A stretch of DNA of 64,000 bases from Chloroflexota bacterium (GTDB lineage Bacteria > Chloroflexota > Anaerolineae > Promineifilales > Promineifilaceae). Both the position numbers and the translations under genes were made by a program. The notes under the pieces are model-generated. The model worked only from the letters and a program-made list of their open reading frames with translations, was not told the origin of the DNA and made no database searches. The stretch covers positions 1 through 64,000 of the forward strand of contig JACTMP010000079.1 in assembly GCA_014584575.1 (NCBI GenBank). The letters run 5' to 3'. Shown here in pieces: positions 16,545-25,402 of the stretch. Position 1 is the stretch's first letter. The number at the start of each line of letters is the position of its first letter.

Positions 16545-17006
16545 CCAAGGTTTCCGTTCCCCTGCGTAATTTGGATGGCGTACCCGTTTAAACATCCCTT
16601 CTGTAATCAAGCCCGGCCGGTATTTGAGCGTAAAATATTTTTGCCCATCCGAGACCATCATGATCACCACGCCAAATGTATGCAGGCTGATACACAATGC
16701 CAGCAGCCAACTGGGAGTCGCTGTGCTGTCAACACCTAATGCATTGGATATTAACAAGTAGGGAGCTACCAAATAAGTTGCCAGCAGTAAGAAAACAATG
16801 ATCGCACCGCCTATCGTTGATTTGGTTTCCCAACTTTGATCAGGAAAAGCAATATGTTTGAGCAGCCAGCAGAACCCGTATGTGCCATGCAATGCCAGAT
16901 AAACCCATGCCGCTATCGAACGGTTGTCAAATATCACCATGAAGGCGGCAATCACAAAAACAGTCAGGAACTTATGCAAATTGATAACCCAGGCTATCTT
17001 GATCAA
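16545..17006 (-). pseudogene. Truncated isoprenylcysteine-methyltransferase-like (DUF1295) domain
   Basis: The first 154 codons of the open frame encode about four transmembrane helices with WVYLALHGTYGFCWLLK, then DGQKYFTLKYRPGLITEGMF and RHPNYAGE. This is the N-terminal half of the ICMT/DUF1295 methyltransferase-like family, which normally continues with two more helices and cofactor-binding residues. Here the sequence stops right after RHPNYAGE and joins the lipoprotein start five codons later. A deletion that fused the two genes is the simplest explanation; a functional chimera cannot be excluded. Confidence 0.6.
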
Positions 17007-17170
17007 TTTAGAACCGCCCAGAAAATCTTCGGTAAGGTATGTGTTAATCCGTTTGATATTCGCTGCCCAATGGGGCTTGCTTCTTTACTGTCATTTTCCA
17101 CCTCCAGTTTTGTTAAAATTGCTACTCAGACTCTGGCCTGTCTCCAGACCGCAGCCAGAGGGTTGAGTAG

Positions 17171-17485
17171 TTACGATTGCAGAAAAATATCTGTTTCACT
17201 TGTGTTCACCACATAATGTTCAGTGATGAACGGCCGTACCAATAACACCCGCATCTCACGCAACTGCGCCTGAAGGTATGCACTGGCCTCAGCAGCCAAT
17301 AAACCAGCCAGACTCTCCCAGAGAGAAATCACCATTAATTGGCGAGTGTCGTGATTGCACAACAAGAGCACACCTTTGCATCCTGTTTGTTCTTTCATTG
17401 CCGGTAGAACTTTTTTTTCGTAGAAGCGAATCACGTCTTCCATTCTGTCCGGTTTTGCCCTTCCGGTTAATACGCTTGCATACAC
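17171..17485 (-). CDS. Antibiotic biosynthesis monooxygenase (ABM)-like protein
   Basis: About 104 residues from the GTG at 17485, with GGAG ten bases upstream; an ATG 14 codons earlier (17527) is an alternative. The sequence YASVLTGRAKPDRMEDVIRF, then an ExVLPAMKEQTGCKGVLLL core and MVISLWES is the dimeric ferredoxin-like ABM fold, found in heme-degrading, quinone-oxidising and many uncharacterised small enzymes. The catalytic identity cannot be decided. It is transcribed divergently from the SARP-NACHT regulator with about 165 bp between the two starts. Confidence 0.6.
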   Translation of the reverse strand: MYASVLTGRAKPDRMEDVIRFYEKKVLPAMKEQTGCKGVLLLCNHDTRQLMVISLWESLAGLLAAEASAYLQAQLREMRVLLVRPFITEHYVVNTSETDIFLQS

Positions 17486-17582
17486 AATCTGCTTTCTCCG
17501 GGTGCAACGGACTGTAAAAAAGGACATCTGAATGCCCGGCAGTATACAGATTGGGCGTTATGAAATCGTTAGGAGCGGGTTT

Positions 17583-17613
17583 TTGTCCCAAATTGGCCTG
17601 AATTTGTTACAAT
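17583..17613 (+). promoter_or_regulatory. Possible promoter of the SARP-NACHT gene
   Basis: TTGTCC (17583-17588) and TACAAT (17608-17613) are 19 bp apart, upstream of the ATG at 17652. The -10 is good, but the spacing is long. Confidence 0.3.
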
Positions 17614-17651
17614 GACCGTTATTGTCCGGCTTATGTAGCAGATTTTTTGTT

Positions 17652-20465
17652 ATGGCTGATTCGTTAACCATCTCGCTGCTCGGTTCACCACGCATGGCCT
17701 TAAACGGCCGTTCCCTCCATTTCGCCTCCGCCAAAGCCACTGCCCTGCTCGCCTACCTGGCCGTGTCGGGGATGTTGCACAGCCGGGCCGAACTGGTGGC
17801 ACTGCTGTGGCCAGAATCGGATGAGAAGCGGGGGCGGGGGGCGCTGCGCTATACCCTCTCCTTGATCAAAAAAGAGATTGGCGATGGTTTTCTCATTACC
17901 GACCGCCAGCAAATTGGAATCGAGCTAACGGCCGTTTGCCAGGTAGATGTGGTGCAGGTACGGCAGTTAGTGGCCCCGGCGCTGCGGCCGGAAGGCGAAT
18001 TGACCCCCACCCAATGCCAGCAGGTGGCGCGGGGCGTGGCTCTCTATCAGGCCGACTTTCTGCAAGGTTTCAGCCTGCGTGATTGTGAGCAGTTCAATGA
18101 ATGGATATTCATCCAGAGTGACACCCTGCGGCGCGACCTGGGTACGGCGCTCAAACGGCTGGCGACATCTTACCATCAGCAGCAAAATTGGGACGCCGCC
18201 CTGGACTATGGGCATCGCTGGCTCAATTTAGATCCCTTACACGAACCGGCCCATTGTTTGTTGATGCAGCTTTACGCCGACGCCAAACAGTGGACGGCCG
18301 TTCACAATCAGTACCAGTCATTAAGCGACCTGTTGCAGACCGAGCTAGACACGCCACCCCAGCCGGAAACAGCCACCCTGTACCAACAACTATGCCAGAG
18401 ACGCGCCACCCAAACGGCCGTTGCGCCGTCAACAGAACAAACGCCGGACGAACTCAGCCAGTGGGTGTTGCGGGAAAAGGTGCGTCGTTTTTGGGTTAAC
18501 GGGCTGCTGACGCCTTTGCGTCAAGAGGAGAACTTTATCCACCTCAAATTGCAGTGGGTAAACGAGGCCGTCGCACATCTCTGGGCCGATGTGATTGATT
18601 CCCGTCCAACGACGGCTCCGGCAAATATCTACCAGGCCTTCCGCCATGCTCATCGCACTTTGCTGATCCTCGGCACGCCCGGAGCGGGCAAAACAGTGAG
18701 CCTGGTAGAACTGGCGGAGTATTTACTGGCCATGGCCGCCACCGATGCGGCTCAGCCTATTCCGGTAATTCTCAATTTAAGCAGTTGGGCTGGTAAACAG
18801 GTAGGCATTGCCGCCTGGGTGGTGGAAGAGATGGTTGCCAAATACCAGATTCCGCGTCGTATGGGGCGAACCTGGTTGACGCAAGACCGACTCTTACTAC
18901 TATTCGACGGGTTGGACGAAATGGATTCAGATTACCGGGCCGATTGTGTCGTCGCGCTCAACACTTTTCGCCAGGAACATGGACTGGTGGACATGGCGGT
19001 TTGTTGCCGACAAGAGGCATATGAAACGATTGTGGCCGTCCAAGGTACGCGGCTGGTATTGAATGGATCTGTTTTGATACGACCGTTAACCACTGCCCAA
19101 ATCAAGGAAAATATAGCGCCTGCACTCGCCGAGATATTGTTTCAGGATGACACCTTGTTGGAAATGGCACATACCCCGCTGGTGTTACATATGATGCAGG
19201 CTGCCTATAGTGGGGAGGCATTTGACGGACAAACGGCCGTGTCAGTCGCCCCTCATCACCTGTTTGACCTGTATATCCGGCGCATGTTCCAGCGACAGGC
19301 GGAAAAAGGAGGTGATGCCCGCGCCAACGAAAAAACGGCGGTGCATCTTACCTGGCTGGCACAGCAAATGCGCCTTCACAACCAGACCATTTTCCTCATC
19401 GAGCAATTGCAGCCTAGCTGGTTGAGAAATGCTTGTGTTGAGCAAAGTCGAAGCAGCCATTGGCAATGGGCCTACCTGTTTCTGACGCGCTCTCTCCTCA
19501 CCGCCTTATGGGGCACACCTATCGGTTGGGGGTTTATCCAATTGATCAGGGTAAATCCGCCAGTCATTGAAGTCCGATTTTTGAGCCGGGTCGCGGCCCT
19601 GTTCGGCATCATGACCGCACCCTGGAATGGATTATTCTCCGTGTTCGTCTATATATTGGGCATTGGCTTTGTAGCTGGCGTGGTAGATGGTCTCTTTTTT
19701 ACCTGGCGGCAGCGGCGCGACGACGAGGCTCGGATTGATCGCCGACTGGGTTGGCTGCAATTACTGACTGTAAGTGGGGTAATCCTGGCAACGGGAACAT
19801 GGCTCTATTCTCTGACAGATGAATGGTGGCTGGCCCTATCCCTGGGGGGGATGACGGCAACTGCATTCATCTTATCTTATGGCTACCTCAGTTACGGGCA
19901 GAGTTTTGACACAGAGATTCGTTCCAGAGACGCACTGGCATGGTCATGGCGTCATGCGCTGATGTTCGGCGCTCTGGGGGCGCTGTTCTCCCTGATTTGG
20001 TCTGGTATTGCCTGGATGCAGGAACCAGGCAGCGCCCGCTGGCTGGTCAATTTACTCAATACCGGTCTCGCCTTCTTTTTATTGGGTGGTATCAGCGGCA
20101 AGCGGGCTGAGGCAAAAAGCCGTCCCAATGAGGGGATGTGGATTGCCGGACAAAATGGCGTCAAGGCAGCCATTTTGTTGTCTATACCGACCATCGTGCT
20201 GGTGAGTATAACGGTTAACTTCATATCAGGTCTCTTCAGCGGCCTTGTGTTTGGCCTGTTAGGTGGGGTCGTGCATGGTCTGAATGATGTCACAAAGCAC
20301 CTTGCCATCCGATCATTGCTGCGGCTTCAGGGGCGCGTACCGATTCACTATGTCCGGTTTCTTGATTACGCCGCCGATTCTGTGTTACTGCGGAAAGTCG
20401 GCGGTGGCTATACCTTTTCGCACCGGCTACTGCTGGAACACTTCGCTGGCAAGTTCGACGATTAG
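17652..20465 (+). CDS. SARP/BTAD regulator fused to NACHT ATPase and membrane segments
   Basis: About 937 residues. N-terminus: DNA-binding winged helix plus bacterial transcriptional activation domain of the SARP type (LTISLLGSPRMALNGR opening; LLWPES; HEPAHCLLMQLYADAKQW). Middle: a STAND/NACHT-like ATPase with Walker A GTPGAGKT (341-348) and Walker B LLLLFDGLDEMD (about 414-425). C-terminus: several hydrophobic helices (roughly residues 610-880) instead of TPR or WD repeats. Such proteins are proposed nucleotide-switched sensors; membrane attachment would place the DNA-binding part next to the inner membrane. The ATG at 17652 is preferred over one ten codons upstream because homology begins there. 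The target genes are unknown. Confidence 0.8.
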   Translation: MADSLTISLLGSPRMALNGRSLHFASAKATALLAYLAVSGMLHSRAELVALLWPESDEKRGRGALRYTLSLIKKEIGDGFLITDRQQIGIELTAVCQVDVVQVRQLVAPALRPEGELTPTQCQQVARGVALYQADFLQGFSLRDCEQFNEWIFIQSDTLRRDLGTALKRLATSYHQQQNWDAALDYGHRWLNLDPLHEPAHCLLMQLYADAKQWTAVHNQYQSLSDLLQTELDTPPQPETATLYQQLCQRRATQTAVAPSTEQTPDELSQWVLREKVRRFWVNGLLTPLRQEENFIHLKLQWVNEAVAHLWADVIDSRPTTAPANIYQAFRHAHRTLLILGTPGAGKTVSLVELAEYLLAMAATDAAQPIPVILNLSSWAGKQVGIAAWVVEEMVAKYQIPRRMGRTWLTQDRLLLLFDGLDEMDSDYRADCVVALNTFRQEHGLVDMAVCCRQEAYETIVAVQGTRLVLNGSVLIRPLTTAQIKENIAPALAEILFQDDTLLEMAHTPLVLHMMQAAYSGEAFDGQTAVSVAPHHLFDLYIRRMFQRQAEKGGDARANEKTAVHLTWLAQQMRLHNQTIFLIEQLQPSWLRNACVEQSRSSHWQWAYLFLTRSLLTALWGTPIGWGFIQLIRVNPPVIEVRFLSRVAALFGIMTAPWNGLFSVFVYILGIGFVAGVVDGLFFTWRQRRDDEARIDRRLGWLQLLTVSGVILATGTWLYSLTDEWWLALSLGGMTATAFILSYGYLSYGQSFDTEIRSRDALAWSWRHALMFGALGALFSLIWSGIAWMQEPGSARWLVNLLNTGLAFFLLGGISGKRAEAKSRPNEGMWIAGQNGVKAAILLSIPTIVLVSITVNFISGLFSGLVFGLLGGVVHGLNDVTKHLAIRSLLRLQGRVPIHYVRFLDYAADSVLLRKVGGGYTFSHRLLLEHFAGKFDD

Positions 20466-20684
20466 GAGGCGCAGCCGTTGCCGACAATCTGGACATCCGA
20501 TGCCAGCCACTTTCCCCCCGGCTCACTGCAAATAGCGACATCTATATCCAATTGGGCTGCTGCCACCGTTCTGCTTCGCGCTGCGCATGATATTCTTGTG
20601 GGGTCATTTGCCGGATAGCCATACCTCTAGTGTAAAACAGAGCAAGAGAACTGTGCAACAGTCATCGGCCTTTCGGCCTTTCGT
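20466..20684. other. Non-coding stretch before the PIN module
   Basis: No sizeable gene is seen between the SARP-NACHT gene and the PIN promoter. A 26-codon minus-strand frame (20542-20622, starting MAIRQMTPQEYHAQREAERW) has AGAGG in front of its ATG and may be a remnant N-terminus or a microprotein. A short CGGCCTTTCGGCC hairpin lies near 20665-20680. Confidence 0.4.
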
Positions 20685-20712
20685 TTGACAGGTAAAGCGA
20701 TTTGCTTACAAT
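20685..20712 (+). promoter_or_regulatory. Sigma70-type promoter of the PIN module
   Basis: A perfect TTGACA (20685-20690) and TACAAT (20707-20712) are separated by 16 bp. The expected transcription start (about 20718-20721) falls at the ATG at 20722, and no Shine-Dalgarno is present, which suggests a leaderless mRNA. Confidence 0.7.
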
Positions 20713-20721
20713 GTATTCATT

Positions 20722-21234
20722 ATGATTCTTGACGCTTCGCTGGACACCTCTTTTTGGAATATCGCCAGTCAGATTGGCGTTGTTCCCTATCTGTTTTCAT
20801 ATTTTCGTGTCCATTATTGCAAAGTCGTCGAACAGGAAATCGTGACCACAGACCCAGGAGAAACCCCTTTGGTTTATCCACAGGCCATGCTTTTTATGGT
20901 ATTGAAGGAGGACGGCCGTTTACATCAGCAAGAACCCAACAGACCGTCAACTCTGTTTGGGGTAGGAGAGGCCCATGCCATTGCCCTGGCGCTGGAACAG
21001 TCATGGCTTCTGCTCATCAATGACGCCCGCCCTCTGGCATTTGCCCAATCGCTGGGCATCCCTTGTATCGCCGTCCCTGATTTTTGTGTTTTTCTATATG
21101 CGCAAGGCAAGATTACCTACGCGGCCACGCAAGGGTATTTGAAGCGTTTATCCATGACGACAAGTCCAACTCTTATTCAACAAGCAGAAACCATTGTGTC
21201 TATAATGGCTCAAGAAAAAGGAGACGTGACATGA
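20722..21234 (+). CDS. PIN-domain-like putative toxin
   Basis: A 170-residue protein that begins MILDASLDTSFW; the first acidic residue and later conserved acids (GVGEAHAIALAL and LLINDARPLAFA) fit the four-acid active site of PIN ribonucleases of the DUF3368-like type. Role: metal-dependent RNA cleavage as the toxin of a type II pair. Its TGA overlaps the ATG of the following gene (ATGA), so the two are translationally coupled. Toxin-first order is less common than antitoxin-first. The promoter directly upstream predicts leaderless translation. A free-standing housekeeping nuclease is the alternative. Confidence 0.65.
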   Translation: MILDASLDTSFWNIASQIGVVPYLFSYFRVHYCKVVEQEIVTTDPGETPLVYPQAMLFMVLKEDGRLHQQEPNRPSTLFGVGEAHAIALALEQSWLLLINDARPLAFAQSLGIPCIAVPDFCVFLYAQGKITYAATQGYLKRLSMTTSPTLIQQAETIVSIMAQEKGDVT

Positions 21235-21590
21235 GCAAGTCCACTATTACCAAATCGGTTCGTCTGTCACCCGAAGAGTCTGAAGCGGTAGCCCAATTGA
21301 GTGCGCACACGGCCGTGACCGAAGCTACCCTTATGCGCAAATGGATTCAACAAGGAATTGAAGCCCAAAAAATGGAACTGGCCGTACAGGCCTATATGCA
21401 ACGCCATTGTGATGTGCGCGGAGGGGCGGCTATGGCTGGGGTTGCTTATAATCGCTTTTTGCAGGAATTACAGACGCGGCACATCGTCATTTTAGACGAT
21501 GATGACCGGTTTCAAGAGCGGTTGACCTTTCTAGCAGACACATTTTCAGATGAATTGTTGCAAAGAGCATTGGAGAGATTGGCAGATTGA
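21231..21590 (+). CDS. Putative antitoxin, ribbon-helix-helix with UPF0175-like tail
   Basis: A 119-residue protein starting at the ATG that overlaps the toxin stop; GGAGACGTGAC lies just upstream as Shine-Dalgarno. The N-terminus (SKSTITKSVRLSPEESEAVA) is a ribbon-helix-helix type strand followed by helices; the middle (VQAYMQRHCDVRGGAAMAGV, then AYNRFLQEL) matches the UPF0175 pattern found in antitoxins partnered with PIN/DUF3368 toxins. Likely binds the toxin and the shared promoter at 20685. Longer in-frame translation from 21084 is a shadow of the toxin gene. Confidence 0.65.
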   Translation: MSKSTITKSVRLSPEESEAVAQLSAHTAVTEATLMRKWIQQGIEAQKMELAVQAYMQRHCDVRGGAAMAGVAYNRFLQELQTRHIVILDDDDRFQERLTFLADTFSDELLQRALERLAD

Positions 21591-21620
21591 ATTGGCAGAT
21601 TGATTAGCGATAAAGAGATC

Positions 21621-24602
21621 TCAAACCACTTCAATCACCGAACCAGACGGCCGTTTCTCCACCTGAATGCGCGTGGGGAAAGCGTCGCGTAGTTCATCTA
21701 TGTGGGTGATCACCAGGATAACCCGGAAGTCGTTTTGGATGGTGTTGATCGCCTCGATCAGCCGCTGGCGGCCCTGGGGGTCCTGGCTGCCGAACCCTTC
21801 GTCAATGACCAGCGTTTGCAGCCGCGCCCCGGCCCGTTTCGCCAGCAGTTGGGAAAGCGCCAGCCGGATGGCAAAGTTGACCCGGAACTGTTCACCGCCG
21901 CTGAAATTGTCATACGGCCGTTCCCCGGCATTGTCCTGAATGCGAATATCCAGCGTCTCCCGCAATACCTGGTTACTCTTGTTTTCGCGCTGCGTGGGAA
22001 AACTGACACGCATTTCGCCGCCGGTCAGCCGTTCCAACAGGTCGTTGGCGTGTTCTTCAATAGCCGGGATGGCCTGCTCAATCAGCAGCGCCTGCACCCC
22101 CTCCCGGCCAAAGGCTCTTTCCAGCGTTTTCCAGCGCTGGATTTGTTCGGTCTGCGTCACGCGGTCGGCCGTCAGGCGGGTGCGGCGGTCGCGCTGGTCG
22201 GCCAGCACCGCCAGCCGATTTTGGGCAATGCCCACCTGCCGGTTGGCCTCATTTTCCTCTTCACGCAGGCGGAACACCTCATCTTCCACGCGGCGCAGGT
22301 CGGCGCCGTCGGCGGTGAGGGTTTCCAGTTCGCTCACGGCCGTCTCCACCTGCTGCTGAAAATCGGCCACCGTCTGCTGCTGGTTGGTGATCTGCGCGGC
22401 TAATTCGGCCAGTGCCGCTTCCAGAGGGGCGACGGCGGCTTGGGCTTTGGTTAACTGCTGCTGCTTTTCCGGGGCGTCGGCCTGGGCATCACGGGCGGCG
22501 CGGGCGGCGGTGTGGGCGGTGGGGTCATACGCGACGGCCGTCGCCTGCACATCCAGTTCGGCCAATGCCTGCTGCGCGGCGGCGTCAAAATCGCCGGCAG
22601 CCAATCGCTGTGTCACCTGCGCCAGTTCGGCCTGCCCGGCCTGCTGCCACTGGTCAGTCAGGCGGTCAATTTCCGTCAGCCGCGCCTGTTGATTGGCGAT
22701 GCGGCGTTCCGTATCCTGCCGCTTTTTGTCCAGGCTGGCTTTCTGGCGCACGGCCGTTTCCAATGCGGCCACCTCTTTTTTGAGGGTATCCAGCGTGGTG
22801 ATGTCGGCGACGGCCGTTTGCAAGACAGTCAGTTGTACCGCGCCATCGCTTACCCATTCAGCCAGGGCGGTGGCGATTTCGTCCAGACGGGCCTGGGCGC
22901 GGGCTTTGCGGTCTTGCTGCGTTTGCTGCTGCTGCTCCAGTTTGGGCGACTGTTTGATGCGGGCGTCCAGCGCGGCAACTTCTGCCGCCAAAAGTTCAAT
23001 GCGCTCCTTGTTGGCCTTGCCCTGTGCCTCCATCTCCTGCAATTCGTTGCCAAGTTCGGCTAACACGGTCTGGCGATGGTCGGCCGACAACGGCTGGCCA
23101 CAAAGCGGACAATCGCCGCCGGTCTGTGCTTCCAACTGGCCGATGCGCTCGCGCTTTTGTTTGAACAGGTCACGCAGACGGGGTTGGTCGGCTTCCAGGT
23201 TGTTTTTCTCGGCCAGAAGCAGGGAATGTTTCTGGTGGGTTTCGGACAGGGCGGCAATTTCGGCGGTAACGGCCGTCCACTCTTGTTCCGCTGCTGCCAG
23301 ATTTTGGGCGACGGTGGTTTGTTCGGCGCGCATTTTGTCCATTTGGGCGGCGCGGTTTTGGTGCTGTGCCAGTTCACGCTGTTGGGATTGGCGCTCTGCT
23401 TCATGCTGGCTCAATTGGGATCGGAGGGCCTGCCACTGTTCTTCCTGGGCGGCAACGGCCGTGAGTTCATCTTGCACGGCCGTCAACTCCACTTGCGCCG
23501 CCGCCAGTTGCGCCACGACTTCTACTTTTTCGGCAGCCGCATTTTCAACGGCCGTTTGCTGGCTTTCCAGTTCACGCTGGCGCTGTTCCAGGCGGCTTTT
23601 TTCCTGGGTGATGGTCAGTTCATACGGCCGTTTCGCCTGTTGCAAGCGGTTGTACTCCTCCGCTTTGTTCTGCCATGCCTGCACTTGCTGGTCGGCGGAC
23701 TGCCAGGCGGCGTAGGCGGCGGTGATGATTTCGCTTTGGGCGAGTACGGCCGTGTAACGCTCCCGTTCCGCCTGCTGCCGCTGCTGCGCTTTGTGCAAAT
23801 CGGCCAGCGTGCGTTCGGCGCGAGCCAGGTTGCTTTTCAGGTTTTCAATGTTTTTCTTTTGTTGGGCAATGGCCGCTTCGGTGCGACGAAGCTGGTCGAG
23901 CAGAGTTTGTTTGTCGGCCAGGCGGGCGGCGATGGTGGCGTGGTTTTCCTGCGCGGCGGCCAACGCCGCCTGCCGTGTCTCTTCTTCAGCCAGTTCGTTT
24001 TCAATGTCGGCCAGGGAGGCGTCTAGCAGCGCCAACTGCCCTTCGGCCTGTTTGCGCCGTTCGGTAGCCCCCTCTTTGTACACATCCCATTCGCCCAGAC
24101 CCAGCAGTTCGGCCAGGATTTCTTTGCGCTTGTTGGGCGTTTTGGTAGTGAATTCGTCGGCTTTTCCTTGCAGCAGAAAGCTGGCATTGATGAAAGTGTC
24201 GTAATTCATGCGCAGCAGCTTTTCAATTTCGGCCTGGGTTTCGCGGATTTTGCTTTGGGTTAACGTCTTCCAGACATCCTCATCGGCGCGGATGTCCAGG
24301 TCGAGGGTGGTCGTTTTGCCGTGTGGTTTGCGGCGGGTGACGCGATAGACGCTGTTTTCCAGAGCAAAGATGAAACGGACTTCGGCCGGCTGTTTGTTGG
24401 CCGCCGCCCACTTATTCACCATGTCGTCGTCCAGCTTGCTGCGGCTGCGGCCAAACAAAGCCCAAATGATGCCGTCCAGCAGGCTGGATTTGCCCGCGCC
24501 GTTGGCCCCGGCGATGCAGGCCAGGTGGATGTGGTCGAAGGTGAGGACGGCCGTGTCCCGGTAAGAGAGGAAGTTGGTTAGTTCGAGTTTAAGTGGAACC
24601 AT
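21621..24602 (-). CDS. sbcC: DNA double-strand break repair ATPase SbcC/Rad50-like
   Basis: A 993-residue SMC-like ATPase. Walker A GANGAGKSS is at residues 32-40, two long Gln/Ala/Glu-rich coiled coils flank the zinc hook CPLCGQPLS (Cys498, Cys501), and the C-terminal lobe has the NFSGGEQF signature and Walker B LVIDEGFGSQDP. With the SbcD/Mre11 nuclease it opens hairpins and processes DNA ends. No sbcD gene is adjacent in this window, although these genes are usually paired; only an unrelated EEP-nuclease remnant lies upstream. Eleven or more ACGGCCGT octamers occur in this one gene. Start is the ATG at 24602. Confidence 0.93.
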   Translation of the reverse strand: MVPLKLELTNFLSYRDTAVLTFDHIHLACIAGANGAGKSSLLDGIIWALFGRSRSKLDDDMVNKWAAANKQPAEVRFIFALENSVYRVTRRKPHGKTTTLDLDIRADEDVWKTLTQSKIRETQAEIEKLLRMNYDTFINASFLLQGKADEFTTKTPNKRKEILAELLGLGEWDVYKEGATERRKQAEGQLALLDASLADIENELAEEETRQAALAAAQENHATIAARLADKQTLLDQLRRTEAAIAQQKKNIENLKSNLARAERTLADLHKAQQRQQAERERYTAVLAQSEIITAAYAAWQSADQQVQAWQNKAEEYNRLQQAKRPYELTITQEKSRLEQRQRELESQQTAVENAAAEKVEVVAQLAAAQVELTAVQDELTAVAAQEEQWQALRSQLSQHEAERQSQQRELAQHQNRAAQMDKMRAEQTTVAQNLAAAEQEWTAVTAEIAALSETHQKHSLLLAEKNNLEADQPRLRDLFKQKRERIGQLEAQTGGDCPLCGQPLSADHRQTVLAELGNELQEMEAQGKANKERIELLAAEVAALDARIKQSPKLEQQQQTQQDRKARAQARLDEIATALAEWVSDGAVQLTVLQTAVADITTLDTLKKEVAALETAVRQKASLDKKRQDTERRIANQQARLTEIDRLTDQWQQAGQAELAQVTQRLAAGDFDAAAQQALAELDVQATAVAYDPTAHTAARAARDAQADAPEKQQQLTKAQAAVAPLEAALAELAAQITNQQQTVADFQQQVETAVSELETLTADGADLRRVEDEVFRLREEENEANRQVGIAQNRLAVLADQRDRRTRLTADRVTQTEQIQRWKTLERAFGREGVQALLIEQAIPAIEEHANDLLERLTGGEMRVSFPTQRENKSNQVLRETLDIRIQDNAGERPYDNFSGGEQFRVNFAIRLALSQLLAKRAGARLQTLVIDEGFGSQDPQGRQRLIEAINTIQNDFRVILVITHIDELRDAFPTRIQVEKRPSGSVIEVV

Positions 24603-24748
24603 GGAGAATCGTAATCCGTAATCCGTAATCGGTAATCCGTAATCGGTAATCCGTGACCCGTAATCGGTTGGGGTGAATTTTAGCGGAAGTGAGGAGTGGA
24701 AACGAATGAATGAGAGAAGATGGGGGGTGGTGACGGCCGTACAATTAC
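24603..24748. repeat. Heptamer array (GTAATCC/GTAATCG) upstream of sbcC
   Basis: About eight GTAATCC-type units run from 24608 to 24668 directly in front of sbcC, without a long inverted arm. The remainder to 24748 is non-coding and carries an ACGGCCGT octamer near 24734. Fragments of the same unit occur near 28625 and 62210. Confidence 0.8.
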
Positions 24749-24952
24749 GTGCTTATGGGTTACGTTGGGTTCCCTGCTGGCCAATGCCGCCCCAATCTGA
24801 TACTGCCCGGCGCATCACCAGACCAAAATTTGCCGCACATTGACTACATTCTCTACCGGGGAAATGTAAGAGCGAATGGCGTCTACGTGATTGACGATAG
24901 CGACGGTTCAGACCATCAGCCGATTTTGGGTATTTTGGGAGTAATTGAGTAA
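24749..24952 (+). pseudogene. C-terminal remnant of an endonuclease/exonuclease/phosphatase family protein
   Basis: The 67-codon frame contains LPHIDYILYRGNVRANGV followed by VIDDSDGSDHQPILGIL. This is the typical C-terminal block of EEP-fold enzymes (xDYIF then SDHxPV with the catalytic Asp-His). The other ~200 residues of such an enzyme are missing, and the sequence upstream is repeat DNA. The frame ends in a hairpin repeat. It is best read as a gene remnant. Confidence 0.5.
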
Positions 24953-24988
24953 CTGCGTAATTGGGCAATTACCCAATTACGCAATTAC
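24941..24988. repeat. TAATTGCG hairpin repeat
   Basis: Same unit type as at 5045. The best stem pairs GCGTAATTGGG (24955-24965) with its inverse (24972-24982), with a 6-nt loop; outer units pair imperfectly. It lies between the EEP remnant and the convergent DUF302 gene. Confidence 0.85.
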
Positions 24989-25384
24989 CTAATGCGCCAG
25001 CGCCGCCGCCACACGTTGCAAGCGTTCTTTGGCGTCACAGGCGACTTCGGCCAGGGCGGGGTTGTCTACCACGCCGAGCATGATTTCGGGATCGATCAGG
25101 CTGACCAGAATACGGCCGTCGGCCTCCTGTGAAACAGTAACATTACACGGCAGCAGCAGCCCCACCTCCGGCGCGGCCGAAAGTGATTTGTAGGCCAGCG
25201 GTGGATTACACGCCCCTAAAATTTTGTACGGCCGAAAATCCACGTCCAGCTTTTTCTTCAGCGTCGCCTGCACATCAATTTCGGTGAGCACACCAAAGCC
25301 TTCTTTTTGTAGTTCGGCGGTGACCTGGGCAACGGCCGTGTCATAATCCGTTTGTAAATAGACGTTCATCCCTAAGGTAGTCAT
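24989..25384 (-). CDS. DUF302 family protein
   Basis: A 131-residue protein with the DUF302 pattern: GFGVLTEIDVQATLKKKL, then YKILGACNPPLAYKSL and GLLLPCNVTV. AAAGGAG precedes the ATG at 25384 with good spacing. The two conserved cysteines may bind a ligand, but the function is unknown. The gene is followed on the complementary strand by nothing but repeat DNA and is preceded by a rhodanese gene on the same strand; the pair may share a role in sulfur or redox chemistry, as DUF302 genes often sit near such functions. Confidence 0.85.
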   Translation of the reverse strand: MTTLGMNVYLQTDYDTAVAQVTAELQKEGFGVLTEIDVQATLKKKLDVDFRPYKILGACNPPLAYKSLSAAPEVGLLLPCNVTVSQEADGRILVSLIDPEIMLGVVDNPALAEVACDAKERLQRVAAALAH

Positions 25385-25402
25385 GGGTCGCTCCTTTGAA
25401 GA

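Noticed and set aside
16836..17216. 126-codon plus-strand frame
   Set aside because: It is antisense to the DUF1295-like segment and has no ribosome site or recognisable motif.
22693..23715. 340-codon open frame antisense to sbcC
   Set aside because: Cys/Ser/Trp-rich translation opposite the coiled coils of sbcC; no family resemblance.
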